DNA of 64,000 bases from Linderina pennispora (Eukaryota > Kickxellomycota > Kickxellomycetes > Kickxellales > Kickxellaceae), in contig NW_024468250.1 in NCBI RefSeq assembly GCF_002104995.1, forward strand, positions 1,364,001-1,428,000. Reading direction: 5' to 3'. Of this stretch, positions 30,211 to 40,130 are shown in pieces. Numbering within the stretch: the first letter of the stretch is position 1; each line of letters starts with the position of its first letter. The position numbers and the translations under genes were made by a program. The notes beneath the pieces were generated by a model, which searched no databases, was not told the origin of the DNA, and worked only from the letters and a program-made list of their open reading frames with translations.

Positions 30211-31884
30211 ATGACTCTTGGGAGTACCCGCAAGCGCTTCAGCACCATCCTGCGGCGCAAAGAGCGCCTGCCTCTGTCGGCGGTCATTGACAACTCGACG
30301 CGTGCCAGCAGCACCGACGGCTCCACAGCCCCATCCAATGCCCTGGCCCGGACCCAGATGGTTGGGTCGGCGACCTCCGAGGACATCTTTGTGGTCCGCA
30401 TGACAGCGTGGAGGCGGCTGGTGAAGCTCTACGAAACATACTACCAGAGTATCGTCGCAGCCGAAAAGGCCGCGGCAAAGAACCTTGAAAAGGCACTGGG
30501 CGAATTTGCCGTTCCGCTGCAGGGCGAGCACTTTTTCCTGGGCGTCGAGCATCCGGGCGTGCAGAATATAGCCAGCCAGGTCAAGAGCGTGCACGGGAGC
30601 TTCATTGCGCAGCAGATGAATCTGGTGCAGACGGTGGAGACAGAGACAATCGAGGGGCTCGGCCAGCTGAGGACGGAAATCAAGGACAACATTAAGCTCT
30701 ATGTTGACCACATGGCACCGCTGTACAAGCGGCTGAGGCGGCAGGTGAGGGAGGCAGAGCAGTATAAGGAGAAGCTGGCGCGCACCATCGACAACCTGCC
30801 AAAGGACATGGATGCATGGCTGGCCCAGCAGCAGGTAAGACGCGAGCTGCGGTACCAGGCGGAATGCGAGAACGCACTGTTCCGCGGCGTCCAGGCCGAA
30901 CACACGCGTCTGGTAAAGTGGGAGGCAGGATTGGCCGAGCGCCTGACGCGGCTGGTCACGACAACCATGCGCCAGCAGCGATCGGCGGCCACGGCCAATC
31001 AGCAGGTCCTGGACAAGTTCCTTGGATACATGGACACGTTCGACGCAAAGCATGAGCTGGAGTCGTTTGAGACGCAGTTCGGCGCAGCACTCCGCAACCC
31101 GATGGGTCTGGATGGTACGTCGCATACGAGCAAGTATGACTACATGTACAAGAACCACGAGTACACCGACGTGCTGCTGGAGGGCCCGCTGGAGCGCGAG
31201 AAGGGCGTGGTGAAGAAGTTCCACGCGCAGTACGCCGTCCTGACAAAGCTCGGGTTTCTGCACTGCTTTGCCGACCAGCTGTTCCTGCTGGAGACAGATC
31301 CCGAGGCGTCGTTCTTTTTGCGCGACTGCAATGTTGGCCCGCTGGACGACAACAACAACTTCACGCTGTTCTTGTCTGACAAGGTCGTGGGGCGGAGCAG
31401 GTATGTGTTCAGATCGCACGATCGCGAGGTGATTCGGCAATGGTGGAGCATTATTGACGCAATCATCCGAAGCTCGCCCAGCCCGAACAAGGACGGGACG
31501 ATTGTGGGCGGGTCGCTACGAGACCCGGAGACCGCGGCTAGGGCCATTGCAATCTCTCACCCCAACACCATGCCGACAGCATCGGGGCTGACAGCCAGCG
31601 AGCTGGCGGCCCGCAACCTCGAGGAGGATAATGTCCGACGCAGCATGTCCCGCGATAGCCACTCTGCCGGCCATGTATTGCCGAGGGAGACCAGTGCTCC
31701 GCTCCCGCCGCCACCACCACCACCCCGCACTGACTTGCCCAGTCCACAGGAGTTGGGCGAAAAGCCTGGGACCCGGTTCCTTGACCTGAACCATGATATT
31801 GATGAGCTGTCGCTGGACGATGTGAAACCCGCCAGCGTAATCATGTCGCCCGCCGAGCCTCAGCAGCAATTCTTTGCAAATTAA
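30211..31884 (+). CDS. SLM1: Slm1/Slm2-like F-BAR plus PH protein
   Basis: Peripheral plasma-membrane protein that binds phosphoinositides and recruits TORC2 in yeast. It has 557 residues in a single clean frame. The start was set at MTLGSTRKRF; further upstream the frame has no better start. An F-BAR-like coiled-coil domain covers about 55-290 (AWRRLVKLYETYYQSIVAAE, GVEHPGVQNIASQV). A PH domain lies at about 315-430, opening after the LEGPLEREKGVVKKFHAQYA segment. The C-terminal quarter is disordered, with a polyproline stretch (LPPPPPPPRTDLP) that could bind SH3 domains such as that of the BAR-SH3 protein at 8.5 kb. No intron. It converges with the Pdx1 gene, with only 45 bp between stop codons. 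Confidence 0.85.
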   Translation: MTLGSTRKRFSTILRRKERLPLSAVIDNSTRASSTDGSTAPSNALARTQMVGSATSEDIFVVRMTAWRRLVKLYETYYQSIVAAEKAAAKNLEKALGEFAVPLQGEHFFLGVEHPGVQNIASQVKSVHGSFIAQQMNLVQTVETETIEGLGQLRTEIKDNIKLYVDHMAPLYKRLRRQVREAEQYKEKLARTIDNLPKDMDAWLAQQQVRRELRYQAECENALFRGVQAEHTRLVKWEAGLAERLTRLVTTTMRQQRSAATANQQVLDKFLGYMDTFDAKHELESFETQFGAALRNPMGLDGTSHTSKYDYMYKNHEYTDVLLEGPLEREKGVVKKFHAQYAVLTKLGFLHCFADQLFLLETDPEASFFLRDCNVGPLDDNNNFTLFLSDKVVGRSRYVFRSHDREVIRQWWSIIDAIIRSSPSPNKDGTIVGGSLRDPETAARAIAISHPNTMPTASGLTASELAARNLEEDNVRRSMSRDSHSAGHVLPRETSAPLPPPPPPPRTDLPSPQELGEKPGTRFLDLNHDIDELSLDDVKPASVIMSPAEPQQQFFAN

Positions 31885-31929
31885 TATTTCATTTGGGAGC
31901 ATTTGGTACCTTGCAAGTATAAAATCACT

Positions 31930-32865
31930 CTACCAGCCACGCTTCTCGAGGCGCTCGTTATCGGCCAGCGAGTCGCAGTTGATGCCCACCATGGCCTCGC
32001 CGAGGTCCTCGGAGATCTCCGCCAGGACCTTGGCGTCATTGAAGTGGGTGACGGCCTTGACGATAGCGCGGGCGCGCTTGGCCGGGTTGCCGCTCTTGAA
32101 GATGCCGGAGCCGACAAAGACACCGTCGCAGCCCAGCTGCATCATCAGGGCAGCATCGGCGGGGGTAGCAACACCACCGGCGGCAAAGTTGACCACGGGC
32201 AGACGGCCAAGGCGGGCAGTCTCCTTGAGCAGCTCGTGCGAGACACCGAGCTCCTTGGCGTAGTTGTACAGCTCCATCTTGGACAGCGACTGCGCGTGCC
32301 TGATCTGCTTGGTGACCGTGCGCATGTGCTTGACAGCCTGGACGACGTCGCCGGTGCCAGCCTCGCCCTTGGTGCGGATCATGGCGGCACCCTCGGAGAT
32401 GCGGCGCAGGGCCTCGCCCAGGTTGCGGCAGCCGCAGACGAACGGCACCTTGAAGTCGTGCTTGTCGATGTGGTAGGTGTCGTCGGCAGGCGTCAGCACC
32501 TCGCTCTCGTCGATGTAGTCGACGCCAACAGCCTCGATGATCTGAGCCTCAACAAAATGGCCGATGCGCACCTTGGCCATGACCGGGATCGTGACCGCGT
32601 CGATGATCTCCTTGATCATCTGCGGGTCCGACATGCGCGCGACGCCGCCGTCCTTGCGGATGTCGGCGGGCACGCGCTCCAGCGCCATCACGGCACAGGC
32701 ACCGGCCTCCTCAGCAATGCGGGCCTGCTCGGCGTTGACAACGTCCATGATCACTCCGCCCTTGAGCATCTGGGCCAGACCGGTCTTGACGCTGAACGAT
32801 CCAGAGTCGTCGACAGTGCCGGCGGCGGGGCCGGTAAGGTTGGTGGCGGTCTTGAAATCGGACAT
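31930..32865 (-). CDS. SNZ1: Pyridoxal 5'-phosphate synthase subunit Pdx1/Snz
   Basis: Lyase subunit that builds pyridoxal phosphate from ribose 5-phosphate, glyceraldehyde 3-phosphate and ammonia supplied by Pdx2/Sno. 311 residues, intact, the standard length. Diagnostic segments: [52 protein letters not shown] with the catalytic Lys, and the phosphate loop [15 protein letters not shown] with [12 protein letters not shown]. No Pdx2/Sno gene lies beside it, unlike the divergent SNZ-SNO pairs of yeast. Its product would supply the cofactor of cystathionine beta-synthase encoded at 47.8 kb. No intron. Confidence 0.97.
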   Translation of the reverse strand: MSDFKTATNLTGPAAGTVDDSGSFSVKTGLAQMLKGGVIMDVVNAEQARIAEEAGACAVMALERVPADIRKDGGVARMSDPQMIKEIIDAVTIPVMAKVRIGHFVEAQIIEAVGVDYIDESEVLTPADDTYHIDKHDFKVPFVCGCRNLGEALRRISEGAAMIRTKGEAGTGDVVQAVKHMRTVTKQIRHAQSLSKMELYNYAKELGVSHELLKETARLGRLPVVNFAAGGVATPADAALMMQLGCDGVFVGSGIFKSGNPAKRARAIVKAVTHFNDAKVLAEISEDLGEAMVGINCDSLADNERLEKRGW

Positions 32866-33586
32866 GACTGTTTGATGATGCGGGTAGTACCTGAAAGTAG
32901 CAGCTGATTCTGAACAGAAATAAAGAGAAAAGAAATGTGTGATCGGGGACTGGAGGTGCTTCTGGTATCTCCGCCCCCCGACCCACGCCTATATTTATAC
33001 TTCCGCCGGAGGAGCACTGGAGGAAAAAACTCTAGCCCGTCCCCAGGCATCTCAAAATCAGGCGAGGAGGATCAGGGGAGCGAGGCAATGGCACCACGCT
33101 GCGCCGAAGCTTACGGAAATCCTCCCGAGCAGCACCTTTTCGCCCAACTGGCCAGGAACTGTGAGGTTGCGTTCGCCCTTTTTCACACTCTCGGGTAGTA
33201 CCACAGGGTAGAATCACTCATTACCAGCGATTGTTCTTTGGCGTGAGAAATAATGCCCGTGAGAGGCTGCGGCCAGCGGTTCCGACACCATTACTCAGCA
33301 CGCATCCTGTTAGTTGCTCATCTGTCCTCTCTGCATGGTAGCGAGTCATATGACCGGCCCTAGCCACCCATGCCTCTTGTCCGCACTTTACCAGGCTTGA
33401 CTCGGTGCAACCGGTCGGCAGCGGCTGGGGACCGCCCTCCATTCCACTGAGCCAGCGTACAATCCCAATTACCGGCTACGGAATCACGGATCTGGGCTGT
33501 ACCAGCATGCATATACATGTCGCTCTTTGTTGCCAACTGGATCAATATATTGAACTGGACTATGTCCACACCCGAATATAGCCTTG
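32866..33586 (-). other. Intergenic region between Pdx1 promoter and the receptor array
   Basis: 721 bp. Beyond the TATA box I see no gene. It marks the border between core genes and the 7TM array. Confidence 0.4.
32990..33000 (-). promoter_or_regulatory. TATA box of the Pdx1 gene
   Basis: On the minus strand the sequence reads GTATAAATATA, a canonical TATA box, about 125 bp upstream of the Pdx1 start. Confidence 0.6.
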
Positions 33587-34464
33587 CTAGTTGCGCCATG
33601 GCTTCTTGCGCATTATGCCACGCACACTTGGGCTCATGTACATTGCAATGGCCAAAAACAGCGGCACAGTGAAATAGAGTGCAATGGAGACATATTCAAG
33701 CCAGACGTATGGTCTGGGTTGATGGTACCGAAGCGGTATATGGAAAGTAGAGAACCATGTAGCCGTAATCGGCGCAATAGGGCACCATATGGATGTCTTG
33801 ACTGTTCGCTGCGGTATATTATCGCTCTGTCTGCCATGCATAGCCGGGACCTCGTACTTTAGCACATTCTGCCTCTCCACCAACTGCAACTCCTTTGTTA
33901 TCCGTCGGATATGAAGTGCAAGCTCTATCATGTTTACAATCCCAACTGCGCCCAGCAAGAGCGCCCACAGCCCCAGACAGCATCCTGATCTGATACGCTT
34001 TGCGTGAAGGAACTAGTGGAGTAGTACAGAAATCTTGATTGAACTCTTTTAGCGGCACAAGTGCGACGTAGAGATTTGGGCCGATGATGAATGCGGCGCT
34101 GGTCAGTATCAGCAGTATTCGCAGCCACTTTGTATGCGGCGGAATGCTGTGGATGGCGGTCTGTTGGAGAATAATCACAATATAGACACGGGTATGTCGG
34201 AATGATAGTTGCCGCGTTGTTGACTATGTGAAAGAACCGGCACAGGCCCTGGTCAGCCGTTCTGGTATTGCTCATGACGACACGGAGAATAAACCGGACC
34301 CAAACCACGACCTGGGTAAGGAATAGTGCTTGGAATATAAAGCTCCTCCAGATGTCCCCCCGCGCGTATATGATTACGATACTAGCAGCAACCACTAGGA
34401 AGGTAAACAATGCGGCGAGCCCGCAGACTGCTGTCTCATATTCTTGGACGATGTGGACGCGGTC
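33587..34464 (-). pseudogene. 7TM receptor-like protein, frameshifted copy B1
   Basis: Most divergent member of the minus-strand array. Family landmarks in three frames: DIWRSFIFQALFLTQV, GLCRFF, TRVYIVIILQQTAIHSI, CTTPLVPSRK, LLGAVGIVNMIELALHI, TSIWCPIAPITATWF and MSPSVRG. At least two indels (near 34185 and 33970) break the frame. No start codon fits the first segment; a TTTTAG at 34465-34470 could be an acceptor, so a first exon may lie upstream or be lost. It is the end copy of the array and looks like a decaying member. Confidence 0.6.
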
Positions 34465-34748
34465 CTAAAATATGTATCTGTGTTATCCCCCATGCATGCC
34501 AATGGCTTGATATAGAATATGCAAATGAAGGAAGTAACGGGAAAAGACGCCAAATAGAAGAAAAAGCCGCCCATTTAAATGTTCATGGCGAATTGTGCCT
34601 TCGGGCAGCACCGGTGCCGTTTGCAAAACCCAATCCGTTCCTTCCATTTCTGGCGCCACCAAGCCGATACATGGATCATGCAATGCTGTCTAGTCGTACC
34701 TCGCATTGGTGAAGAGTGCTAGATGTTAGATGTACTTAATGAGTACTG

Positions 34749-35795
34749 CTATGAAACAAAGTCGGCTAAGGTCCCCGAGGAAAACAACGAGTTGACTCGT
34801 ATTCTCAGTCCTATAGGGTTACGCTGAATGTTGTTCTGTGGATGCCCACACTTTGACGCCTTCCATGATCTACGGTAGTCGCGTAAAAAGCCCATGACCA
34901 TCGGATTGAAAAAGAACGCAACAGCCATGAAGATAGTCATCAGCGAAAAGAGAGATATGTTTATGTATTCGAGGTTGTAGTATGGCCGCTGTGAATAAAA
35001 CCGAACGAATACCAGCGCGCTGTTAAACCAGAGGGACGCAACCGGAGTGATAGGAAACCACACTGCTGACTTCAATGTTTGGTTCAGTAGGTCAGCTGTG
35101 GACCGGCCGACGTCTTTCCTAGAATAATTACTAGGCATGCCATCGTGAATCATGATGTTACTGATGCGTCGGGCCCTGCGTGATGTCCTTCGTATATGGA
35201 CTGCTACGATTGACATGCTCACAAAACTGGCAATCCCTGCCAATAGAGCCCAGACCACAACTGTACCGATAATGACATGGTACAGTTTATCATTGACGAC
35301 AAGTGGGAGGTCGCAAAAGCTCTCTAGGCCGACAGTCTTGCGTGGAATGGTTAGGTACACGAATTGGGGACCAACCGAACACAGCACACAAATGGTAGCT
35401 AGGATTACTCGTGGCCGTCTCGCATGCGGCGAGAGGTTGTGGATGATGACCAATTCCAAATAGATAACCATATAGGCGCACAAGTACACCACAAGATGTG
35501 AGCTCATGTTGCTGAGTGTGAGCACTATTCGGCATCCTGCCTCGTTGTGCATAGCTACGCTGGTGAGGAGAGTGCGAGTGAGGAAGCGAATAAAATTCAT
35601 AAACTGGATAACCAAGAGGCCGCGGAAGACGCTGTTTTTCCATACTCGCCGCTGTATATACACGACAGCCAGTCCAAACAAGAACACCACCAAGGATATC
35701 GCCGAGCATGTTACAAAAACAACGAAGGCGTACATTTGTAGTGCTGATGGATAGTCTCCAAACGTCCGAGTCTGTGGATCAGTTGGGCGATGCAT
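34749..35795 (-). CDS. Putative 7TM G-protein-coupled receptor B2
   Basis: Intact, 348 residues, seven hydrophobic spans. N-terminal FGDYPSALQMYAF is the outer leader shared in the array. The GPCR-like Cys pair is in AGCRIVL (start of TM3) and ESFCDLP (second outer loop). VWKNSVFRGLLVIQ, YLELVIIHNLSP, HIRRTSRRARR, AVWFPITPVASLWFNSALVFVRFYSQ and AFFFNPMVMGFLRDYRRSW are family-specific marks. The basic C-terminal tail is cytosolic in the predicted topology and is the least conserved part. Alone among the intact copies it lacks the overlapping ATG just upstream. No introns. Confidence 0.75.
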   Translation of the reverse strand: MHRPTDPQTRTFGDYPSALQMYAFVVFVTCSAISLVVFLFGLAVVYIQRRVWKNSVFRGLLVIQFMNFIRFLTRTLLTSVAMHNEAGCRIVLTLSNMSSHLVVYLCAYMVIYLELVIIHNLSPHARRPRVILATICVLCSVGPQFVYLTIPRKTVGLESFCDLPLVVNDKLYHVIIGTVVVWALLAGIASFVSMSIVAVHIRRTSRRARRISNIMIHDGMPSNYSRKDVGRSTADLLNQTLKSAVWFPITPVASLWFNSALVFVRFYSQRPYYNLEYINISLFSLMTIFMAVAFFFNPMVMGFLRDYRRSWKASKCGHPQNNIQRNPIGLRIRVNSLFSSGTLADFVS

Positions 35796-36075
35796 ACATT
35801 ATGACAAACGTCAAGCGATAATAATAATAGAGTTGCTTCAATGGAAGAGGAGTGAGATAGTGTCTGGGGCAAATGGTTTGGAGCTTTATTCTGCTCGGCA
35901 GACTGTCTAACCCTTTAGTCCCTGGCTGCAGAACAACATAGCCTGTTCCAGGCTCATATGCATTATGCATTGCTCACTAATGTGCAGAATGATGGATGCA
36001 TCAATGCACATTTGCATATTACAAAGCACGACTCAAGTGTATTCTGTCTGGTACTGAGAAATGAAAAGAAACTAT

Positions 36076-37107
36076 TTACGAGCTGCGACCGAGTGTTGCC
36101 TGTGTAGAAAAGTCTGACCTAACCTCGAGTTCACTAGGTTTGCGCCTCTGAGCATGGTGTGATAGATCGCGCCTGGTCATACTCCACGACTTTCCATAGT
36201 CGCGAATAAAGTCTAGAACCAACGGGTTGACAAAAAAAGCGACGGCCATGAAGAATGGCATGAGTGAAAGCAGGGAGACATTTACGTACTCGAGATTGTG
36301 CATTGGCTTCTGGGTGTAATATCGGGCAATGATCAGCGCAGAATTGAACCATAGCGCTATTATTGGAGCTATCGGGAACCATACAACCGTCCGAAGCGCC
36401 CTGTTCAAAAGCACCGCTGTAGAGCGTCCATAAGCCAAGCTGCGGGTGGCGTAAGTATACTCGTCACTTGTCATGTATTTTCTGGTAGATTTCAGGGTGC
36501 GGATAATGTGAATCGAGATTACTGCCATACTGGCTAGACTGACAATACCCGCAGCATAGGACCAGACTATGACAGTCGAGATGAGCACGTAAAAGTACCC
36601 TGTGGTTGAATAAAACGGAATGCGGCAGAAACTCTCAAGCCCTACCTTGCTGGGCGAAATGAAAAGATAGACCACTTGTGGGCCAAAGGAGCAGAGCACG
36701 CATATTGCCATCAGCAGCACTCTTGGCCAGACCTTCGACGGCGAAAGAGAGTGTATGATTGTAAGCTGGAGATATACAACAATGTACATGCAAAGGTACA
36801 TGGCAAATCCGACTGTACCGTTGTTTAGTGCAAGCAAAATCCGACATCCGGTTTCGTTTGAAATATTAGCCCTACTCAGAGAGAGTCGGAATATGAAACG
36901 TAGGCAGTTAACAATCTGGATAACCAACAGAATTCGAAACGCGACGTTCTTCCAGATACGCGGTCGTTTGTATATGACGAACAGGCCAATCACAAAGACC
37001 ATAAATGATACGGATGCTGATGCAACGAAGATGCCAAGGACATAGTCTAGCAGACTCTGCGGATATCTCCCGAGGATGAGCGATGGTGCTGTGGATTGGC
37101 TATACAT
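36076..37107 (-). CDS. Putative 7TM G-protein-coupled receptor B3
   Basis: Intact, 343 residues. Leader LILGRYPQSLLDYVLGIF, TM1/2 junction IYKRPRIWKNVAFRILLVIQ, Cys pair in TGCRILLALNNG and ESFCRIP, VVYLQLTIIHSLSPSK, IHIIRTLKST, TVVWFPIAPIIALWFNSALI and FFVNPLVLDFIRDYGKSW. Asn sequon NISNE lies in the first outer loop. The start is preceded at -4 by another ATG whose frame closes after three codons (ATG AAT GTA TAG), so translation may depend on leaky scanning. Most similar by eye to copies B4 and B5. Confidence 0.77.
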   Translation of the reverse strand: MYSQSTAPSLILGRYPQSLLDYVLGIFVASASVSFMVFVIGLFVIYKRPRIWKNVAFRILLVIQIVNCLRFIFRLSLSRANISNETGCRILLALNNGTVGFAMYLCMYIVVYLQLTIIHSLSPSKVWPRVLLMAICVLCSFGPQVVYLFISPSKVGLESFCRIPFYSTTGYFYVLISTVIVWSYAAGIVSLASMAVISIHIIRTLKSTRKYMTSDEYTYATRSLAYGRSTAVLLNRALRTVVWFPIAPIIALWFNSALIIARYYTQKPMHNLEYVNVSLLSLMPFFMAVAFFVNPLVLDFIRDYGKSWSMTRRDLSHHAQRRKPSELEVRSDFSTQATLGRSS

Positions 37108-37361
37108 TCATCGCGCGTAGCAGTGGAGGCAGTCAAGATTGAAAAGGAGTAGATGAGGCGAAAGAGTCAATGGCGCAAACTGCAGGCTGAGCTGGTTATG
37201 CTGTGCCTTTGCAAAGTTTTTTTTTTTTTGCAAATCAACGAATCTGTGCAACGCACTGTTGTGCTACACAACGGTGTCAAGGTACATGAGCTTGTTAGTT
37301 GGTGGCCCACGCTTCCCTTGTATGTTTATTGGGCAGTTTCGAGATAAGAGTCCAAAGCTAC

Positions 37362-38399
37362 CTAAGTGCCTGTCTTACTGGTGGGCTGGAAGACAGAAAG
37401 AGACGAAATGCTAATTGTCAGCTCCGCCGGATTACGGCGCAGTCTACCCTGAATACATTCGCGCCTAGACAGACTCCACGATTTCCTGTAATCGTGCAAA
37501 AACTCGATGACCATGGGATTGAAGAAGAATGCCGCAGCCATAAAGATCGTCATCAGCGAAAACAGGGATATGTTGATGAACTCCAGTGGGATGTGGGCTT
37601 TCTGTGTGAAGTGGCGAGTGATGATCATTGCACTGTTGAACCACAGCGACATAACGGGCGTAATTGGGAACCATACAACAGTCCGTAGCGTTCTGTTCAG
37701 CAGCGCAGCTGTAGTGTAAGCCCGGTGCTGTCCTCCGGTGCCATACGAATGATCGATCCTGTCCATGAACGTCTTTGTTTGCCTCGAGGTGCGAACAATG
37801 TGAATGCTTATCACCAACATGCTAATTATACAAATAAAACCCGCAGCAAATACCCAGACGATGATGGTGCCAATAAGGACATGCAGCAGCCGGGTACTGG
37901 GAATAAATGGGATTGCACAAAAGCTATTTATCCCGGCGTTGTGCTGAGATATAATAAGGATGACTAGATGCGGGCCGTAAGAAAACAGCACACAGCCAGT
38001 CATCAGCAGTATGCGCGGCCATGTTTTATATGGCGAAAGATTGTGGATAATAGTAAGCTGGAGGTATACAATGATGTATACGCAGAGATACATGACGAGT
38101 TCTGCCGTGCCGTTGTTTAAGAACATCATAATCCGACACATTGACTCGTTGGTGATGTTTGCCTTAGTTAAGATGATGCGGATTATGAAGCGTAGGCTGT
38201 TTACAATCTGAATCAGCAGCAGCGTGCGGAACATGGTGTTTTTGGAGAGTTTCGGTCGCTTGTGCAGCATGAAAACGCCAGCAACAAAGACCACGAACGA
38301 GATGGAAGCGGACAGTATGTAGATAATAAGCGCGTATTCCCTCAAACTTCGCGTGTATTCTCCAAACACTGGCGTCAGGCTGCTGGCGTTGCGATACAT
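37362..38399 (-). CDS. Putative 7TM G-protein-coupled receptor B4
   Basis: Intact, 345 residues. Leader VFGEYTRSLREYALIIY; LHKRPKLSKNTMFRTLLLIQ; Cys pair in SMCRIMMFLNNG and NSFCAIP; VYLQLTIIHNLSPYKTWPRI; HIVRTSRQTKTF; TVVWFPITPVMSLWFNSAMI; FFFNPMVIEFLHDYRKSW. A sequon NITNE is in the first outer loop, as in B3. The overlapping ATG at -4 (38403) opens a long out-of-frame reading frame through the start region. No introns. Confidence 0.77.
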   Translation of the reverse strand: MYRNASSLTPVFGEYTRSLREYALIIYILSASISFVVFVAGVFMLHKRPKLSKNTMFRTLLLIQIVNSLRFIIRIILTKANITNESMCRIMMFLNNGTAELVMYLCVYIIVYLQLTIIHNLSPYKTWPRILLMTGCVLFSYGPHLVILIISQHNAGINSFCAIPFIPSTRLLHVLIGTIIVWVFAAGFICIISMLVISIHIVRTSRQTKTFMDRIDHSYGTGGQHRAYTTAALLNRTLRTVVWFPITPVMSLWFNSAMIITRHFTQKAHIPLEFINISLFSLMTIFMAAAFFFNPMVIEFLHDYRKSWSLSRRECIQGRLRRNPAELTISISSLSVFQPTSKTGT

Positions 38400-38684
38400 T
38401 CATCGCTTTTAATAAAAAGTTGAACTATCTGCGGAAAATATTAAGAACTAGAAAAGCTACCCAGGCTAGCGTGCCTCGTGGGAAGTCTACAGCTAGAGAT
38501 CGTTTGACCCAAAAGTTACAATTCCAAGAAAATGGAGGTTCTGCATGATAGTAGCCAAACGCCCCAACTGCACATCCATGCAATGCTCCCAAACATGCTC
38601 CTTTTTAGTTGGCATTGGCCGGCCGCATTGTAGAGCCCGGATACAAGTCATGGCCAGGTGAAACAAGTGTACAACGGTAATGCT

Positions 38685-39753
38685 TTATTGGGTATAGTAG
38701 AGATCAGCAAGAGACAGCTGGGAACCAAGCTCGAGCGACGAATACGAAGATAATGAGCGGGTGCGGAAATTCAGTCCCACTGGATGCTGGTGCAGCTGTC
38801 CTACCGAGTGTTCACGCCTGGTTGATGGTCGCAATCGTCTGTAGTCACGCAGAAAGTCCATGACCATTGGGTTAAAGACAAATGCAGCGGCCATGAGGAT
38901 CGTCATCAGTGAAAAGAGGGATAAGTTTATGTACTCGAGATTGAAGTAGGGGTGCGCTGTATAGTGACGGACAATGATTAGCGCCGAGTTAAACCACTGT
39001 GAAATGATAGGTGCGATTGGAAACCACACGACAGTTCGAAGTGTCCGATTCAACAGTTCAGCGGTTGAGCGAGTGTGTTCCCTCCCATTGTTGCCGTATG
39101 TATACTGGTTATTTAGGATGATCTTTTTGGTCTGCCGTGAAGTCCGAATAATATGGATGGTTATGATAGACATGCTGGTTAGGCATACGATTCCCGCTAG
39201 TAGCGGCCACACGACGACTGATCCGATTAGAACGTGGAAAAAGCGCACGCTAGAGGTAAATGGGATGCTGCAAAAGCTGGTTACTCCAGCCGACCTGCGC
39301 GAAATGACAAGATATACTATCTGGGAGCCAAAAGAACATACCACGCAGAAAGTCATCAGTGCTACGCGTGGCCATGTTTTGTAGGGTGAAAGGTGGTTGA
39401 TGATGGTGAGCTGAAGATAGACAGTGACATACATGCACAAGAAAATGTTCATATTGGCTACACCATTATTAAGCACAAACAATATCCGACACGCAGCTTC
39501 ACTGGAAATAGGCGCGTAAGTTATAATCAGTCGGAAGACGAAGCGCAGGCAATTTATGATCTGTATCGACAACAGCACACGAAACATGATGTTCTTCCAT
39601 ATCCATGGCCGCTTATACACGATGAACAGACCGAAAAGAAACATAATCAAGGGAGGTTGATGCCGATGCGGTGAATATTACAAGACCAAACACCTGTAGA
39701 CCATGCGGGTACCCTTCAAGTATTGTCGATGCTGAATATTTTTGCTGCGACAT
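38685..39753 (-). CDS. Putative 7TM G-protein-coupled receptor B5
   Basis: 355 residues after removing one extra base in the CCC (plus strand GGG 39651-39653); without this the first membrane span is cut off. The restored N-terminus (STILEGYPHGLQVFGLVIF) matches B3, which supports a single gene. YKRPWIWKNIMFRVLLSIQ, Cys pair in AACRILFVLNNG and TSFCSIP, VYLQLTIINHLSPYKTWPRV, HIIRTSRQTKK, TVVWFPIAPIISQWFNSALI and FVFNPMVMDFLRDYRRLR. The overlapping ATG at -4 is present. Because the rest of the protein is undamaged over 950 bases, the indel is likely an error or very recent. Confidence 0.74.
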
Positions 39754-40130
39754 TCATATTTTTGGATGACAATCAAAATACAGTCAAGTAGCAAAAAAAA
39801 AGGTCGACAGAGGGCTGCAGAGAAAACATCTACTTTCCTTGTAATCTGCTTGGATAATACCAGCATCTTAATGCATGAAATGCGGCGATGGACCTAGACC
39901 CCGCTTTCAAACCAAGAACTGTCCAATTTCATGCCGCAGTGTAACGGTAATTACCATGGCTGCCAATGTTCGTCAATAGTTGTTTGCATAAGAATTGTAG
40001 ATGCTATTGTAAATGCAGAATGCTAAGCTCAGCTGTAAATCCTTTTTAGTAGTCGGCTCAGGAGCATTTCTTGGGATACAAGGGTTTCCCAGTTTCAGTC
40101 TACTTCGGTCGGTGCCTTTCCAGTCGCTGG
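39754..40130 (-). other. Spacer between receptor copies B5 and B6
   Basis: 377 bp without coding signal; A/T-rich like the other spacers of the array. Confidence 0.4.

Noticed and set aside
30199-31440. 413-codon minus-strand frame opposite the Slm1-like gene
   Set aside because: Antisense shadow; the plus-strand frame has clear F-BAR and PH sequence.
35900-36010. ATGCAT-rich stretch between receptors B2 and B3
   Set aside because: Several short ATGCAT-like palindromes occur, but they are too short and too common in A/T-rich spacers to call.
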